A DNA stretch of 64,000 bases from Frigoribacterium sp. Leaf415 (GCF_001424645.1 NZ_LMQR01000001.1:427301-491300), one strand, 5' to 3'. Positions 50,872 through 60,669 are shown, counted from the stretch's first letter. The notes: a model not told the origin generated them from the sequence alone. Numbers and translations are program-made.

Positions 50872-52014
50872 TCAGCGGACGGAGGCGCGCTCGGCCCCGT
50901 CGCGGACGCTGGCCATCGCGCGTCGGTAGTGCTCGACGAGTTCGTCGCCGAGGGTCTCCCACGTGCGTCCGACGACCGCGCGCCTCCCGGCCTCTCCGAA
51001 GCGGGCCCGCAGCTCGTCCGAGGAGACCAAGGCGCGGACGCTGCGGCGGAGCGAGTGGTCGTGGCGGGGGTCGAAGAGGAACCCGTCGACGCCGTGCCGC
51101 ACCAGGTCGAGGGGTCCGCCCGCGGCCGGGGCCACGACCGGCAGTCCGCTGGCGTGGGCCTCCTGCACGGTCTGGCCGAAGGTCTCGGTCGAGCCCGTGT
51201 GCACGAAGACGTCGAGGGCCGCGTAGGCGTCGGCGAGGTGCTCGCCGTGCAGCGGGCCGGTGAAGACCGGGTCGTGATGCCGCAGGCGGCGGCGCAGGGC
51301 GGGCAGCGAGGGGCCGCCGCCGACGACCACGAGGCGCGCCTCCCGCAAGGGGCGCAGGGCGGCGAGCCGCTCGACCTGCTTCTCGGGCGCCAGGCGACCC
51401 ACGTAGCCGACGAGCACGCGGTCGGGCGCGCCCCAGCTCTCGCGCAGGGCACGGACCGCGTCGCCCGACTTGCGATTCGGGTGGAACAGGGCCGAGTCGA
51501 CCCCCCGGCCCCAGGTCGCGAGCCGGCCCACGCCGGCCGTCTCGAGGTCGCGGAGGGAGGCGCGCGAGGGGACCAACGTCGTCGTGGCCTGGTCGTGGAT
51601 GCGGCGCACGAGCCGCCAGGCGACGGCCGAGCCGAGCCCGAGCCCGTTCGTCCCCGCGTACCGGGCGACGTCGGTCTGGAAGACGGCGACCGAGGGCACG
51701 CCCAGGCGAGCGGCCGCGGCGATGGCCTGGGCACCGAGCAGGAACGGCGAGGCGACGTGCACGACGTCGGGTCGGAAGCCGGCGATGGCGGCCGCGACCT
51801 GCGGGTTCGGCAGGCCGACCGGGAACTGACGGTAGGCCACCGACGGCACCCGGTGGACCGGGAAGCCGGCGTAGCTCGTGGTCCCGCGCCCGGCCGGGGC
51901 GATGACCAGGGCCTCGTGCCCGCGTCGGGCCAGGTGGTCGAGCACGCGCAGCACGCTCGTGGTGACCCCGTTGACGGTGGGCAGGAAGCTCTCGGTCACG
52001 ATCACGACTCGCAT
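50872..52014 (-). CDS. mgtA: GDP-mannose-dependent alpha-mannosyltransferase (GT4)
   Basis: The product has 380 residues. RVVIVTESFLPTVNGVTTSV at the start and GHEALVIAPAG match MgtA/PimB-type mannosyltransferases of actinobacterial glycolipid synthesis. The GT-B C-terminal half has VGYVGRLAPEKQVERL and the GSTETFGQTVQEAHASGLPV E-x7-E motif. It diverges from manC across 96 bases; ManC makes its GDP-mannose donor, which supports the call. ATG at 52014 has GGAGGA close upstream. Confidence 0.85.
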   Translation of the reverse strand: MRVVIVTESFLPTVNGVTTSVLRVLDHLARRGHEALVIAPAGRGTTSYAGFPVHRVPSVAYRQFPVGLPNPQVAAAIAGFRPDVVHVASPFLLGAQAIAAAARLGVPSVAVFQTDVARYAGTNGLGLGSAVAWRLVRRIHDQATTTLVPSRASLRDLETAGVGRLATWGRGVDSALFHPNRKSGDAVRALRESWGAPDRVLVGYVGRLAPEKQVERLAALRPLREARLVVVGGGPSLPALRRRLRHHDPVFTGPLHGEHLADAYAALDVFVHTGSTETFGQTVQEAHASGLPVVAPAAGGPLDLVRHGVDGFLFDPRHDHSLRRSVRALVSSDELRARFGEAGRRAVVGRTWETLGDELVEHYRRAMASVRDGAERASVR

Positions 52015-52098
52015 CGGTCCTCCTCGGACTGCTCGTGCTGCGAGCCTCACCGGTGACGGTGGCGAGAGGGGATCGGCGGCATGGAGGAGGGGCGTCGA

Positions 52099-52104
52099 TA
52101 AGGT
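52099..52104 (+). promoter_or_regulatory. -10 box for leaderless manC mRNA
   Basis: TAAGGT, six bases, then the ATG at 52111; no ribosome site in between. Confidence 0.5.
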
Positions 52105-52110
52105 GAACGC

Positions 52111-53229
52111 ATGACGATCCAGGAAAGCCTCGACCGGTTCTACAGCATCATCCCGGCGGGCGGCATCGGGTCCCGGCTCTGGCCCCTCAGCCGGGCCGAC
52201 GCGCCGAAGTTCCTGCACGACCTCACGGGCAGCGGCTCGACCCTGCTGCGCGGCACCTGGGACCGCCTCGCCCCGCTCAACGGCGACCAGCGCATCATGG
52301 TCGTCACCGGGCGGGCGCACCGCGCCGCGGTCGAGTCGCAGCTGCCCGGGCTCGCCGACCACAACGTCGTCCTCGAGAGCGAGCCCAAGGACAGCACCGC
52401 GGCCATCGGTCTGGCCGCGGCCGTGCTCCGCCGCCGCGAGCCGGACGTCATCATCGGCTCGTTCGCCGCCGACCACGTCATCGCCGACACCCGCGGCTTC
52501 GGTCGCGCGGTCCGCGAGGCCATCGTCGCCGCCGACGAGGGGTACATCGCCACGATCGGCATCACCCCCACCGAGCCCGCGATCGGGTTCGGCTACATCC
52601 ACGTCGGGGCGCCCCTCGACATCGAGGGGGCGCCCAGCGCCCGCACGGTCGAGTCCTTCGTCGAGAAGCCCGACCTCGAGACGGCCGAACGCTACGTCTC
52701 CGGAGGCGACTACCTCTGGAACGGCGGCATGTTCATCTCGCGCGCCGACCGACTGCTCGAGCAGCTGGGCGAGACCCGGCCCGACCTGCTCGAGGGCATC
52801 GAGGAGCTCGCGGCCGCGTGGGACACCCCGAAGCGCGGCGCCGTCGTCGACAAGGTGTGGCCCGGACTCGAGAAGATCGCCATCGACTACACGGTCGCCG
52901 AACCGGCGGCCGCGGCGGGCCGGTTGGCCGTCGTGCCCGGAGACTTCGACTGGGACGACGTCGGCGACTTCGCGTCCATCGCGAAGCTGCACGCCGGTGG
53001 TCGGAAGAGCGACCTGGCCATCCTCGGCGAGAACGCCCGCGTGCTGGCCGACAGCTCGAGCGGCATCGTCGTCGGCAACAGCGGGCGGCTGATCTCGCTG
53101 ATCGGCGTCAACGACATCATCGTGGTCGACACCCCCGACGCGCTGCTCGTCACGACGACGGCGAACGCGCAACGCGTCAAGAGCGTCGTGGACGCCCTCA
53201 AGCTCAGCGGGCGCAGCGACGTCCTCTGA
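52111..53229 (+). CDS. manC: Mannose-1-phosphate guanylyltransferase
   Basis: Makes GDP-mannose from GTP and mannose-1-phosphate. The product has 372 residues, so it lacks the fused isomerase domain of type II enzymes. The signature IIPAGGIGSRLWPLSRADAP with KFL is near 13-35. FVEKPDLETAERYV, YLWNGGMFISR and PGDFDWDDVGDF follow. The mannosyltransferase next to it and the phosphohexomutase at the right end of the window would form one GDP-mannose route. Confidence 0.95.
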   Translation: MTIQESLDRFYSIIPAGGIGSRLWPLSRADAPKFLHDLTGSGSTLLRGTWDRLAPLNGDQRIMVVTGRAHRAAVESQLPGLADHNVVLESEPKDSTAAIGLAAAVLRRREPDVIIGSFAADHVIADTRGFGRAVREAIVAADEGYIATIGITPTEPAIGFGYIHVGAPLDIEGAPSARTVESFVEKPDLETAERYVSGGDYLWNGGMFISRADRLLEQLGETRPDLLEGIEELAAAWDTPKRGAVVDKVWPGLEKIAIDYTVAEPAAAAGRLAVVPGDFDWDDVGDFASIAKLHAGGRKSDLAILGENARVLADSSSGIVVGNSGRLISLIGVNDIIVVDTPDALLVTTTANAQRVKSVVDALKLSGRSDVL

Positions 53230-53396
53230 GCCCCTCCGGGGTCGTGGACGTTTCGTGTTCGTTAAGTCGTGGTCGCGACTGTGTAACGCCTCGGCATCAC
53301 TACCACCCGACGGTCGGCGGCGCTCGTCACAGTAGGTAACCTGTCAGCCATACCCACCCGGCGCGCCTCGTGCCGGGCTGCACCCTGGAGGACAAC

Positions 53397-54482
53397 TTGA
53401 CTACAACTGCGCGCAAGGCCGTGCTCAGCGGCCTCGCCCTGGCGAGCACCGCCGTCATCCTGGCCGGCTGTGCCTCGGCCCCCGAGAGCGGCTCTGGCTC
53501 GACCAGCGGCGCCTCGAGCGACTTCGTCCCGTGCATGGTCTCCGACGCCGGCGGCTTCGACGACAAGTCGTTCAACCAGCTCGGCTACGAGGGCCTGACC
53601 GAGGCCGCGAAGGCCATCGGGTCGACCCCCAAGACGGTCGAGTCGGCCGACGAGACCGTCTACGACGCGAACCTGTCGAACCTCGCCGACCAGGGCTGCA
53701 ACCTGATCGTCACGGTCGGCTTCGCTCTCGCCGACGCCACCAAGTCGGCGGCCGAGGCGAACTCGAACATCAACTACGCCACGATCGACGACGCGTCGAT
53801 CACGGCCGACAACGTGCAGCCGATCACCTTCAACACCTCCGAGGCCGCCTTCCTGGCGGGCTACGCGGCGGCCAGCTACTCGAAGACGGGTGTCGTGGGC
53901 ACCTTCGGCGGCATGCAGTTCCCGACCGTCACGATCTTCATGGACGGCTTCGCCGACGGCGTGAAGTACTACAACGAGCAGAAGAGCAAGGACGTCAAGG
54001 TCGTCGGCTGGGACGTCGACTCGCAGACCGGCAGCTTCACGGGTGGCTTCGAGGCCGGCACCACGGCCAAGCAGAGCGCCCAGACGCTGATCGACCAGAA
54101 CGCCGACGTCATCCTGCCGGTCGGTGGCCCGATCTACCAGAGCGCCGCCGAGGCGATCCGCGACTCCGGCAAGGACGTCGTCCTGGTCGGTGCCGACAGC
54201 GACACCTACGAGACCGACAGCGCCAACAAGGACCTCTTCCTGACCTCGGTGCTCAAGGGCATCAAGCAGGCGACCGACGCGGTCGTCACGCAGGCCAGCG
54301 AGGACAAGTTCTCGAGCACGCCCTACGTGGGCACGCTCGAGAACGACGGTGTCGGCATCGCGCCGTTCCACGACTACGCCGACAAGGTCGACTCCGGTCT
54401 GCAGGACGAGCTCGACACGATCAAGGCCGGCATCATCGACGGTTCGATCGAGGTCGAGTCGCCGTCGGCGCTCACCAGCTGA
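53397..54482 (+). CDS. BMP family lipoprotein, nucleoside-binding subunit
   Basis: Extracellular binding protein of the nucleoside ABC transporter encoded next. The product has 361 residues. ATG-less TTG start at 53397 with GGAGG eight bases upstream gives a clean signal peptide, MTTTARKAVLSGLALASTAV, and the lipobox LAGC. The mature part has the PnrA/BMP pattern: SDAGGFDDKSFNQLGYEGL near 45 and DQGCNLIVTVGFALAD near 98. An in-frame start at 53370 would bury the lipobox, so it is rejected. A terminator-like hairpin after the gene may let it be made in excess over the transporter. Confidence 0.92.
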   Translation: MTTTARKAVLSGLALASTAVILAGCASAPESGSGSTSGASSDFVPCMVSDAGGFDDKSFNQLGYEGLTEAAKAIGSTPKTVESADETVYDANLSNLADQGCNLIVTVGFALADATKSAAEANSNINYATIDDASITADNVQPITFNTSEAAFLAGYAAASYSKTGVVGTFGGMQFPTVTIFMDGFADGVKYYNEQKSKDVKVVGWDVDSQTGSFTGGFEAGTTAKQSAQTLIDQNADVILPVGGPIYQSAAEAIRDSGKDVVLVGADSDTYETDSANKDLFLTSVLKGIKQATDAVVTQASEDKFSSTPYVGTLENDGVGIAPFHDYADKVDSGLQDELDTIKAGIIDGSIEVESPSALTS

Positions 54483-54520
54483 CGAAAGCACCTCCCGTCA
54501 TCGATTAGCATCGACTGACC

Positions 54521-54561
54521 CAGGGCCGGGAGCGACGGTCACCCCGTCGCTCCCGGCCCTG
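54521..54561 (+). terminator. Intercistronic hairpin after the BMP gene
   Basis: An 18-bp stem, CAGGGCCGGGAGCGACGG (54521-54538) with its complement at 54544-54561, loop TCACC, no T-run. It probably ends part of the transcripts or protects the BMP mRNA. Confidence 0.65.
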
Positions 54562-54639
54562 TCGACGCCCGTGGGCGGGCCGCCGACCCGGTGCCGTCCG
54601 ACCCCACCCGAATGCCTAGACCCGAGGTAGCCACCTGAG

Positions 54640-56160
54640 ATGAAGCTCGAACTGCGGGGCATCACCAAGCGATTCGGCGCGCTGACCGCCAACGACCACA
54701 TCAGCCTGACCGTCGAGCCCGGCGAGATCCACTGCCTGCTCGGCGAGAACGGCGCCGGCAAGTCCACCCTGATGAACGTCCTCTACGGCCTGTACCAGGC
54801 CGACGAGGGCGAGATCCTGCTCGACGACGCCGTCCAGCACTTCTCGGGCCCCGGCGACGCCATGGGCGCCGGCATCGGCATGGTGCACCAGCACTTCATG
54901 CTCGTCCCCGTCTTCACCGTCGCCGAGAACGTCATGCTCGGCCACGAGGAGACCAAGTCCGGCGGCCGGCTCGACCTCGCCGCGGCGCGCGCCAAGGTGC
55001 GCGAGATCAGCAGCCGGTTCGGGTTCGACATCGACCCCGACGCCCTGGTCGAAGAGCTGCCCGTCGGCGTGCAGCAGCGCGTCGAGATCATCAAGGCCCT
55101 GTCCCGCGACGCGAAGGTGCTCGTGTTCGACGAGCCCACCGCCGTGTTGACGCCGCAAGAGACCGACGAGCTCATGGTCATCATGCGCCAGCTGCGCGAC
55201 GCCGGCACCGCCATCGTCTTCATCACCCACAAGCTGCGCGAGGTGCGCGAGGTCGCCACCCGCATCACCGTCATCCGCCTGGGCAAGGTCGTCGGCGAGG
55301 CCGAGCCGACCGCCTCGAACGCCGAGCTCGCCTCGCTCATGGTCGGGCGCGCCGTCGAGCTCACCGTCCAGAAGGCCCCCGCCGATGCCGGTGAGCCCGC
55401 CCTGGTGGTCGAGAACCTTCGGGTCGTCGACCCGATCGGGCAGGTGGTCGTGGACGACGTCTCGTTCGAGGTCCGCCGAGGCGAGATCCTCGCCATCGCC
55501 GGCGTCCAGGGCAACGGCCAGACCGAGCTCACCGAGGCGATCCTCGGCCTGCAGCCCCGGGTCGAGGGCCGGGTCTCGCTCGACGGGCGCGACATCACGG
55601 GCCGCAGCGTGCGCCAGGTGCTCGACGCCGGCGTCGGCTTCGTCCCCGAGGACCGCAACCAGGACGGCCTCGTCGGCGAGTTCACCGTGGCGGAGAACCT
55701 CATGCTCGACCGCTCGCAGTCCGGCCCCTTCGTGAAGCGCGGCTCGCTGAAGCTCGCCGAACTCGCGGCGTTCGCCGCGGCCAAGGTGAAGGAGTTCGAC
55801 ATCCGCACCCAGGGCATCACCACGCCGGCCGGCCGCCTCTCGGGCGGCAACCAGCAGAAGGTCGTGCTGGCGCGCGAGCTCAGCCGCGACCTGCGGCTCT
55901 TCGTGGCCGCCCAGCCCACCCGTGGCATCGACGTCGGCTCGATCGAGTTCGTGCACAAGCGCATCGTCGAGACCCGCGACCAGGGCGTGCCCGTGATCGT
56001 CGTCTCGACCGAGCTCGACGAGGTCGCCGCCCTCGCCGACCGCATCGCCGTGATGTACCGCGGCACCATCGTCGGCATCGTGCCGGCGGACACCCCTCGC
56101 GACGTGCTGGGGCTCATGATGGCCGGCGAGATGCCGCAGGGAACGGAGCAGGCAGCGTGA
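54640..56160 (+). CDS. Nucleoside ABC transporter ATPase (two NBDs)
   Basis: The product has 506 residues with two nucleotide-binding domains. The first has Walker A GENGAGKST, and Walker B VLVFDEPTAVLTPQE; the second has an altered P-loop GVQGNGQTEL, signature LSGGNQQK and FVAAQPTRGIDVGS. This layout is that of the NupA/YufO group of nucleoside or carbohydrate importers. The first domain's signature reads LPVGVQQRVEI, a known variant. The permease gene overlaps its stop by GTGA. Confidence 0.93.
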   Translation: MKLELRGITKRFGALTANDHISLTVEPGEIHCLLGENGAGKSTLMNVLYGLYQADEGEILLDDAVQHFSGPGDAMGAGIGMVHQHFMLVPVFTVAENVMLGHEETKSGGRLDLAAARAKVREISSRFGFDIDPDALVEELPVGVQQRVEIIKALSRDAKVLVFDEPTAVLTPQETDELMVIMRQLRDAGTAIVFITHKLREVREVATRITVIRLGKVVGEAEPTASNAELASLMVGRAVELTVQKAPADAGEPALVVENLRVVDPIGQVVVDDVSFEVRRGEILAIAGVQGNGQTELTEAILGLQPRVEGRVSLDGRDITGRSVRQVLDAGVGFVPEDRNQDGLVGEFTVAENLMLDRSQSGPFVKRGSLKLAELAAFAAAKVKEFDIRTQGITTPAGRLSGGNQQKVVLARELSRDLRLFVAAQPTRGIDVGSIEFVHKRIVETRDQGVPVIVVSTELDEVAALADRIAVMYRGTIVGIVPADTPRDVLGLMMAGEMPQGTEQAA

Positions 56161-57431
56161 GCGACGCCACGACCACCACGCAGGGCCCGGGCACACCACC
56201 CGCCCCGTCGTCACCGGAGTCGACCGAGGGACGCGGCTCGCGCCTCCTTCGCGAGATCACGACGGGCAACGCCGCCATCTCGGTGCTCGCCGTCGTGCTG
56301 GCCCTCGTCGTCTCGGGCCTCCTGATCGGCTTCACCGACACCACCGTGCAGGGCACGCTGGGCTACTTCTTCTCTCGCCCGGCCGACTTCTTCCAGGCGT
56401 TCTGGGCCGCGGTCGGCGGGTCGTACTCGTCGCTCTTCCAGGGCGCGATCTACAACTTCCGGGTCGACGGTTTCGCGGCGGGCATCCGACCGCTGACCGA
56501 GACGCTGAACTACGCCGTGCCGCTCATCGCCGCGGGCCTCGGCGTCGCGGTGGCGTTCCGTGTGGGCCTGTTCAACATCGGTGCCCGCGGGCAGATGCTG
56601 ATGGCCTCGGCCGCCGCCGGGTGGGTGGGCTTCTCGTTCCACCTGCCGCTCGCCGTGCACCTCCCCCTCGCCCTCGCCGCCGGCATCGCGGCGGGCGCGC
56701 TCTGGGGCGGCATCGTGGGGCTGCTCAAGGCCCGCACCGGCGCCCACGAGGTGATCCTCACGATCATGCTCAACTACATCGCCTTCTACCTGCTGGCCTT
56801 CATGCTGCGCACGCAGGGCCTGCTGCAGGCCCCGGGCAGCGCGAACCCGAAGTCGCCCGCCACGCTCGACACGGCGATCCTGCCCGACCTGTTCGGCGCC
56901 CGGTACAACCTCAACTGGGGCTTCGTGCTGGTCATCGTCATCACCGCGGTCGTCTGGTGGCTGATCAACCGGTCGACGCTCGGCTTCCGGTTCCGTGCCG
57001 TGGGCGAGAACCCGCACGCGGCGCGCACGGCCGGCATGAACGTCAAGAACATCTACCTCTACGCGATGCTCATCTCGGGCGCGCTCGCGGGCGTCGCCGG
57101 TTCGACCCAGGTGCTCGGCACGCTGACCAGCGGCTTCACCTCGGGCATCGACGCCGGCATCGGCTTCGACGCGATCACGGTCGCGCTGCTCGGTCGTTCG
57201 CGGCCGTGGGGCGTGTTCGGTGCCGGTGTCCTGTTCGGGGCGCTCAAGGCCGGTGGGTACTCGATGCAGGCCGCCAACGGCGTGCCGATCGACATCGTGC
57301 TCGTCGTGCAGTCCCTCATCGTGTTGTTCGTGGCCGCGCCCCCGCTGGTCCGAGCGATCTTCCGTCTGCCGGCCCCGGGCCTCCGCCCGGTGCGCAAGGC
57401 CTCGAACAAGGAGGCGGTGGTCACCAAGTGA
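56157..57431 (+). CDS. Nucleoside ABC transporter permease 1
   Basis: The product has 424 residues with about nine membrane helices. LTETLNYAVPLIAAGLGVAV, FRVGLFNIGARGQMLMA and GAHEVILTIMLNYIAFYLL are typical of the BPD_transp_2 permeases paired with BMP proteins. The first ~35 residues are a Thr/Pro/Ser-rich cytoplasmic tail. Start GTG at 56157, coupled to the ATPase gene. Confidence 0.93.
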   Translation: MSDATTTTQGPGTPPAPSSPESTEGRGSRLLREITTGNAAISVLAVVLALVVSGLLIGFTDTTVQGTLGYFFSRPADFFQAFWAAVGGSYSSLFQGAIYNFRVDGFAAGIRPLTETLNYAVPLIAAGLGVAVAFRVGLFNIGARGQMLMASAAAGWVGFSFHLPLAVHLPLALAAGIAAGALWGGIVGLLKARTGAHEVILTIMLNYIAFYLLAFMLRTQGLLQAPGSANPKSPATLDTAILPDLFGARYNLNWGFVLVIVITAVVWWLINRSTLGFRFRAVGENPHAARTAGMNVKNIYLYAMLISGALAGVAGSTQVLGTLTSGFTSGIDAGIGFDAITVALLGRSRPWGVFGAGVLFGALKAGGYSMQAANGVPIDIVLVVQSLIVLFVAAPPLVRAIFRLPAPGLRPVRKASNKEAVVTK

Positions 57432-58717
57432 GCACGCTCACCCCCGACACCGCGGTCCCCGCCGCGCCGTCGCCCGACCTGGCCCGGACCACGACCCGCA
57501 GCCTCAAGGCCCCGATCGCGTTCGCGATCTTCAGCGTCGTGGCCGCCGTGCTGTTCCTCGGCCTGGCACGGGACGGCGAGAGCACCTTCCGCCTGTCGAC
57601 CGCGACGGACTTCTTCGCCCTGCCCGACGCGGTCCTGCCGGCGGCCGGCACGGGCATCGTGCTCACGGTGCTCCTGGCCGTCATCACGATCGTCGCGGTG
57701 CTGCGCGCCGTCCGCTTCGAGAAGGTGCCGATCTGGCTGATCGCCGTGTTCGGCGTCCTGTTCCTGCTCGGCTTCCTCACGTGGGCGAGCGCCGGCCAGA
57801 CCATCCCGGTGCCCGGTCTGCTGCTCGGCGCCCTCGCGCTCAGCACCCCGCTGATCTTCGGTGCCCTCGGTGGCGTGATCAGCGAGCGGGTCGGTGTCGT
57901 CAACGTCGCCATCGAGGGGCAGCTGCTCGCCGGGGCCTTCGTCTCGGCGATGGTCGCCTCGGCGACCGGTTCGGCCTACGTCGGCCTGGTCGGGGCGATG
58001 ATCGCGGGCGTGCTCGTGTCGATGGTGCTCGCCGTCTTCAGCATCCGCTACATCGTCGACCAGGTCATCGTCGGCGTCGTGCTCAACGTGCTCGTCACGG
58101 GCCTCACCAGCTTCCTGTACTCGCAGGTGCTGTCGAAGTCCGAGTCGCTGAACCGCGGGGTGCGCTTCCCGCAGCTCGACATCCCGGTGCTCAGCCAGAT
58201 CCCGATCGTCGGGCCGGTCTTCTTCCGCCAGACGATCATCGTCTACCTGATGTACATCGCGATCGCCGTCGTCTTCTACGGTCTGTTCCGCACCCGGTGG
58301 GGGCTGCGCCTCCGCTCGGTGGGAGAGCACCCGCAGGCCGCCGACACCGTGGGCATCAAGGTCAACGCCACCCGCTTCTGGAACGTCTCCCTCGCGGGGG
58401 CCATCGCGGGCCTCGGCGGGGCCTACTTCACGCTCGGCTCGCTCGGCAACTTCCAGAAAGAGATGACCGCGGGCGCGGGCTTCATCGCCCTGGCGGCGGT
58501 CATCTTCGGCCGGTGGGACCCGATCCGGGCCACGCTCGCCGCGCTGCTGTTCGGCTTCGCGAGCAACCTGCAGAACGTGCTCGGGGCCATCGGTTCGCCG
58601 GTACCCAGCGAGTTCATGCTCATGCTGCCGTACGTCGTGACGATCTTCGCGGTCGCCGGCCTGGTCGGGCAGTCCCGGGGCCCCGCGGCCTCGGGCAAGC
58701 CCTACATCAAGTCGTGA
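57428..58717 (+). CDS. Nucleoside ABC transporter permease 2
   Basis: The product has 429 residues with about ten membrane helices. ALGGVISERVGVVNVAIEGQ near 147 is the second-permease motif, and LRSVGEHPQAADTVGIKV and FGFASNLQNVL follow. Start GTG at 57428 overlaps permease 1 by GTGA, and cdd overlaps its stop in the same way. It forms the membrane channel with permease 1. Confidence 0.93.
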   Translation: MSTLTPDTAVPAAPSPDLARTTTRSLKAPIAFAIFSVVAAVLFLGLARDGESTFRLSTATDFFALPDAVLPAAGTGIVLTVLLAVITIVAVLRAVRFEKVPIWLIAVFGVLFLLGFLTWASAGQTIPVPGLLLGALALSTPLIFGALGGVISERVGVVNVAIEGQLLAGAFVSAMVASATGSAYVGLVGAMIAGVLVSMVLAVFSIRYIVDQVIVGVVLNVLVTGLTSFLYSQVLSKSESLNRGVRFPQLDIPVLSQIPIVGPVFFRQTIIVYLMYIAIAVVFYGLFRTRWGLRLRSVGEHPQAADTVGIKVNATRFWNVSLAGAIAGLGGAYFTLGSLGNFQKEMTAGAGFIALAAVIFGRWDPIRATLAALLFGFASNLQNVLGAIGSPVPSEFMLMLPYVVTIFAVAGLVGQSRGPAASGKPYIKS

Positions 58718-59151
58718 CGGCCCGCAGCAGCGAGACGGTCGTCGCCGAGACCGACTGGGACGCCCTCCGCGAGGCCGCCCGCGACGCCATGCGCAAGGCC
58801 TACGTGCCGTACTCGAAGTTCCCCGTGGGGGCCGCGGCCGTCACGGACGACGGCCGGATCGTCTCGGGCTGCAACGTCGAGAACGCCTCGTACGGCATCA
58901 CCCTGTGCGCCGAGTGCTCGCTCGTGTCCGACCTCGTCATGTCGGGGGGCGGCCGTCTGGTCGCCTTCGCCTGCGTCGACGGCAACGGCGGGGTCCTCAT
59001 GCCCTGTGGTCGCTGCCGTCAACTGCTCTACGAACACTCGGACGAAGCCATGGTGCTCGACACCGTCTCGGGCTTCAAGACCATCGACGAGGTGATCCCC
59101 GACGCGTTCGGGCCGCGCCAACTCGAGCAGTACCGCGCCTCGCAGAGCTGA
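58714..59151 (+). CDS. cdd: Cytidine deaminase
   Basis: Converts cytidine and deoxycytidine to uridine and deoxyuridine. The product has 145 residues, the tetrameric short form. Zinc ligands are in LCAECSL and PCGRCRQLL, and VENASYGITLCAE gives the catalytic Glu. SKFPVGAAAVTDDG opens the domain. GTG at 58714 overlaps the permease stop, so uptake and deamination are coupled in one operon. Confidence 0.96.
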   Translation: MTARSSETVVAETDWDALREAARDAMRKAYVPYSKFPVGAAAVTDDGRIVSGCNVENASYGITLCAECSLVSDLVMSGGGRLVAFACVDGNGGVLMPCGRCRQLLYEHSDEAMVLDTVSGFKTIDEVIPDAFGPRQLEQYRASQS

Positions 59152-59238
59152 CCCGCGCCTCCTCGTCCGTCCCGGTCGTGACGCCCGCGTCGCGCCGACG
59201 GCCGCACCACCCACCGCACCACCGCTAGGAGCCCCACC

Positions 59239-60534
59239 GTGACCCAGAACGCCGTCGAACCGTTCGACACCGTCGACCTCATCCGCGTCAAGCGGGGCGG
59301 CGACGCCCTCAGCACCGAGCAGATCGATTGGCTGATCGACGCGTACACGCGCGGCTACGTGGCGGACGAGCAGATGTCGGCTCTCACCATGGCGATCTTC
59401 CTCAACGGCATGGAGCGCCGCGAGATCCGCGACATGACGATGGCCATGATCCGGTCCGGCGAGACGATGGACTTCACCGGGCTCGGCAAGACGACCGTCG
59501 ACAAGCACTCGACCGGTGGCGTCGGCGACAAGATCACCCTGCCCCTGGCCCCGTTGGTCGCCTCGTTCGGCGTCGCCGTGCCCCAGCTCTCGGGCCGGGG
59601 CCTCGGACACACCGGGGGCACGCTCGACAAGCTCGAGTCCATCCCGGGCTGGCAGGCGTCCATCTCGAACGACCGCATGCGCGAGATCATGGCCGACAGC
59701 GGCGCCGTCGTCTGCGCCGCCGGGTCGGGCCTCGCCCCCGCCGACGGCAAGCTCTACGCGCTGCGCGACATCACGGGCACGGTCGAGGCCATCCCGTTGA
59801 TCGCGTCGTCGATCATGAGCAAGAAGATCGCCGAGGGCACCGCGGCGCTCGTCCTCGACGTCAAGTTCGGATCGGGCGCGTTCATCCAGGACATCGAGCG
59901 GTCGCGCGAGCTGGCCCGCACGATGGTCGACCTCGGTACCGACGCCGGCGTCGCGACGACGGCCCTGCTCACCGACATGAACGTGCCCCTCGGCCTGACC
60001 ATCGGCAACGCCCTCGAGGTGCGCGAGTCGGTCGAGACCCTCGCCGGAGGCGGCCCGGCCGACATCCGCGAACTCACCGTCGCCCTCGCCCGCGAGATGC
60101 TGACCCTGGCGGGTCGACCCGACGCCGACGTCGAGGCCGCCCTCGACGACGGCCGCGCGATGGACGCCTGGAAGCGCATGATCCGTGCCCAGGGCGGCGA
60201 CCCGGACGCGGCCCTGCCGACGGCCCGAGAGACGCACGTCGTCACCGCCGAGCGCACCGGCTACCTGACCGAGCAGCACGCGTTGCCGTTCGGCATCGGC
60301 GCCTGGCGTCTCGGTGCCGGTCGCGCCCGCAAGCAGGACCCGGTGCAGGCGGCCGCGGGCATCGAGCTGCACGCGAAGCCGGGCGACCGGGTCACCGAGG
60401 GCCAGCCCCTGTTCACGCTGCACACGGACGAGCCCGGCCGCTTCGAGCGCGCCCTCGAGGCCGTGGACGGGGCCTGGGCGATCGGCGACGAGGCTCCTGC
60501 GGCGCGCACCATCGTCGCCGAGCGGATCGGCTGA
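59239..60534 (+). CDS. deoA: Thymidine phosphorylase
   Basis: Splits thymidine or deoxyuridine (and perhaps uridine) to base and pentose-1-phosphate. The product has 431 residues. DKHSTGGVGDKITLPLAPLV near 86-105 and SGRGLGHTGGTLDKLESIPG near 114 are the family signatures. SSIMSKKIAEG and KFGSGAF follow. The GTG at 59239 has TAGGAG ten bases upstream. The gap after cdd is 87 bases. A hairpin follows. Confidence 0.95.
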   Translation: MTQNAVEPFDTVDLIRVKRGGDALSTEQIDWLIDAYTRGYVADEQMSALTMAIFLNGMERREIRDMTMAMIRSGETMDFTGLGKTTVDKHSTGGVGDKITLPLAPLVASFGVAVPQLSGRGLGHTGGTLDKLESIPGWQASISNDRMREIMADSGAVVCAAGSGLAPADGKLYALRDITGTVEAIPLIASSIMSKKIAEGTAALVLDVKFGSGAFIQDIERSRELARTMVDLGTDAGVATTALLTDMNVPLGLTIGNALEVRESVETLAGGGPADIRELTVALAREMLTLAGRPDADVEAALDDGRAMDAWKRMIRAQGGDPDAALPTARETHVVTAERTGYLTEQHALPFGIGAWRLGAGRARKQDPVQAAAGIELHAKPGDRVTEGQPLFTLHTDEPGRFERALEAVDGAWAIGDEAPAARTIVAERIG

Positions 60535-60559
60535 CCGGGCTCGTCCGACGGACGCCCCG

Positions 60560-60596
60560 CCGGCACCGCGCCTCCGTCCAGGAGGGGCGGTGCCGG
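60560..60596 (+). terminator. Terminator after deoA
   Basis: Arms at 60560-60575 and 60581-60596 pair with one mismatch, loop GTCCA, tail TTCTCG. The arms contain GCGCCTCC and GGAGGGGC. It closes the nucleoside operon. Confidence 0.7.
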
Positions 60597-60657
60597 TTCT
60601 CGATGCGCGCGCACCTCTCTCGTGGCGCGCGTCCAGAGTCGTCGGCCGGAGCGCTAG

Positions 60658-60663
60658 TAGATT
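60658..60663 (+). promoter_or_regulatory. -10 box for leaderless add mRNA
   Basis: TAGATT, six bases, then the ATG at 60670. GAGGG within the spacer could act as a weak ribosome site if the mRNA began earlier. Confidence 0.5.
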
Positions 60664-60669
60664 GAGGGC

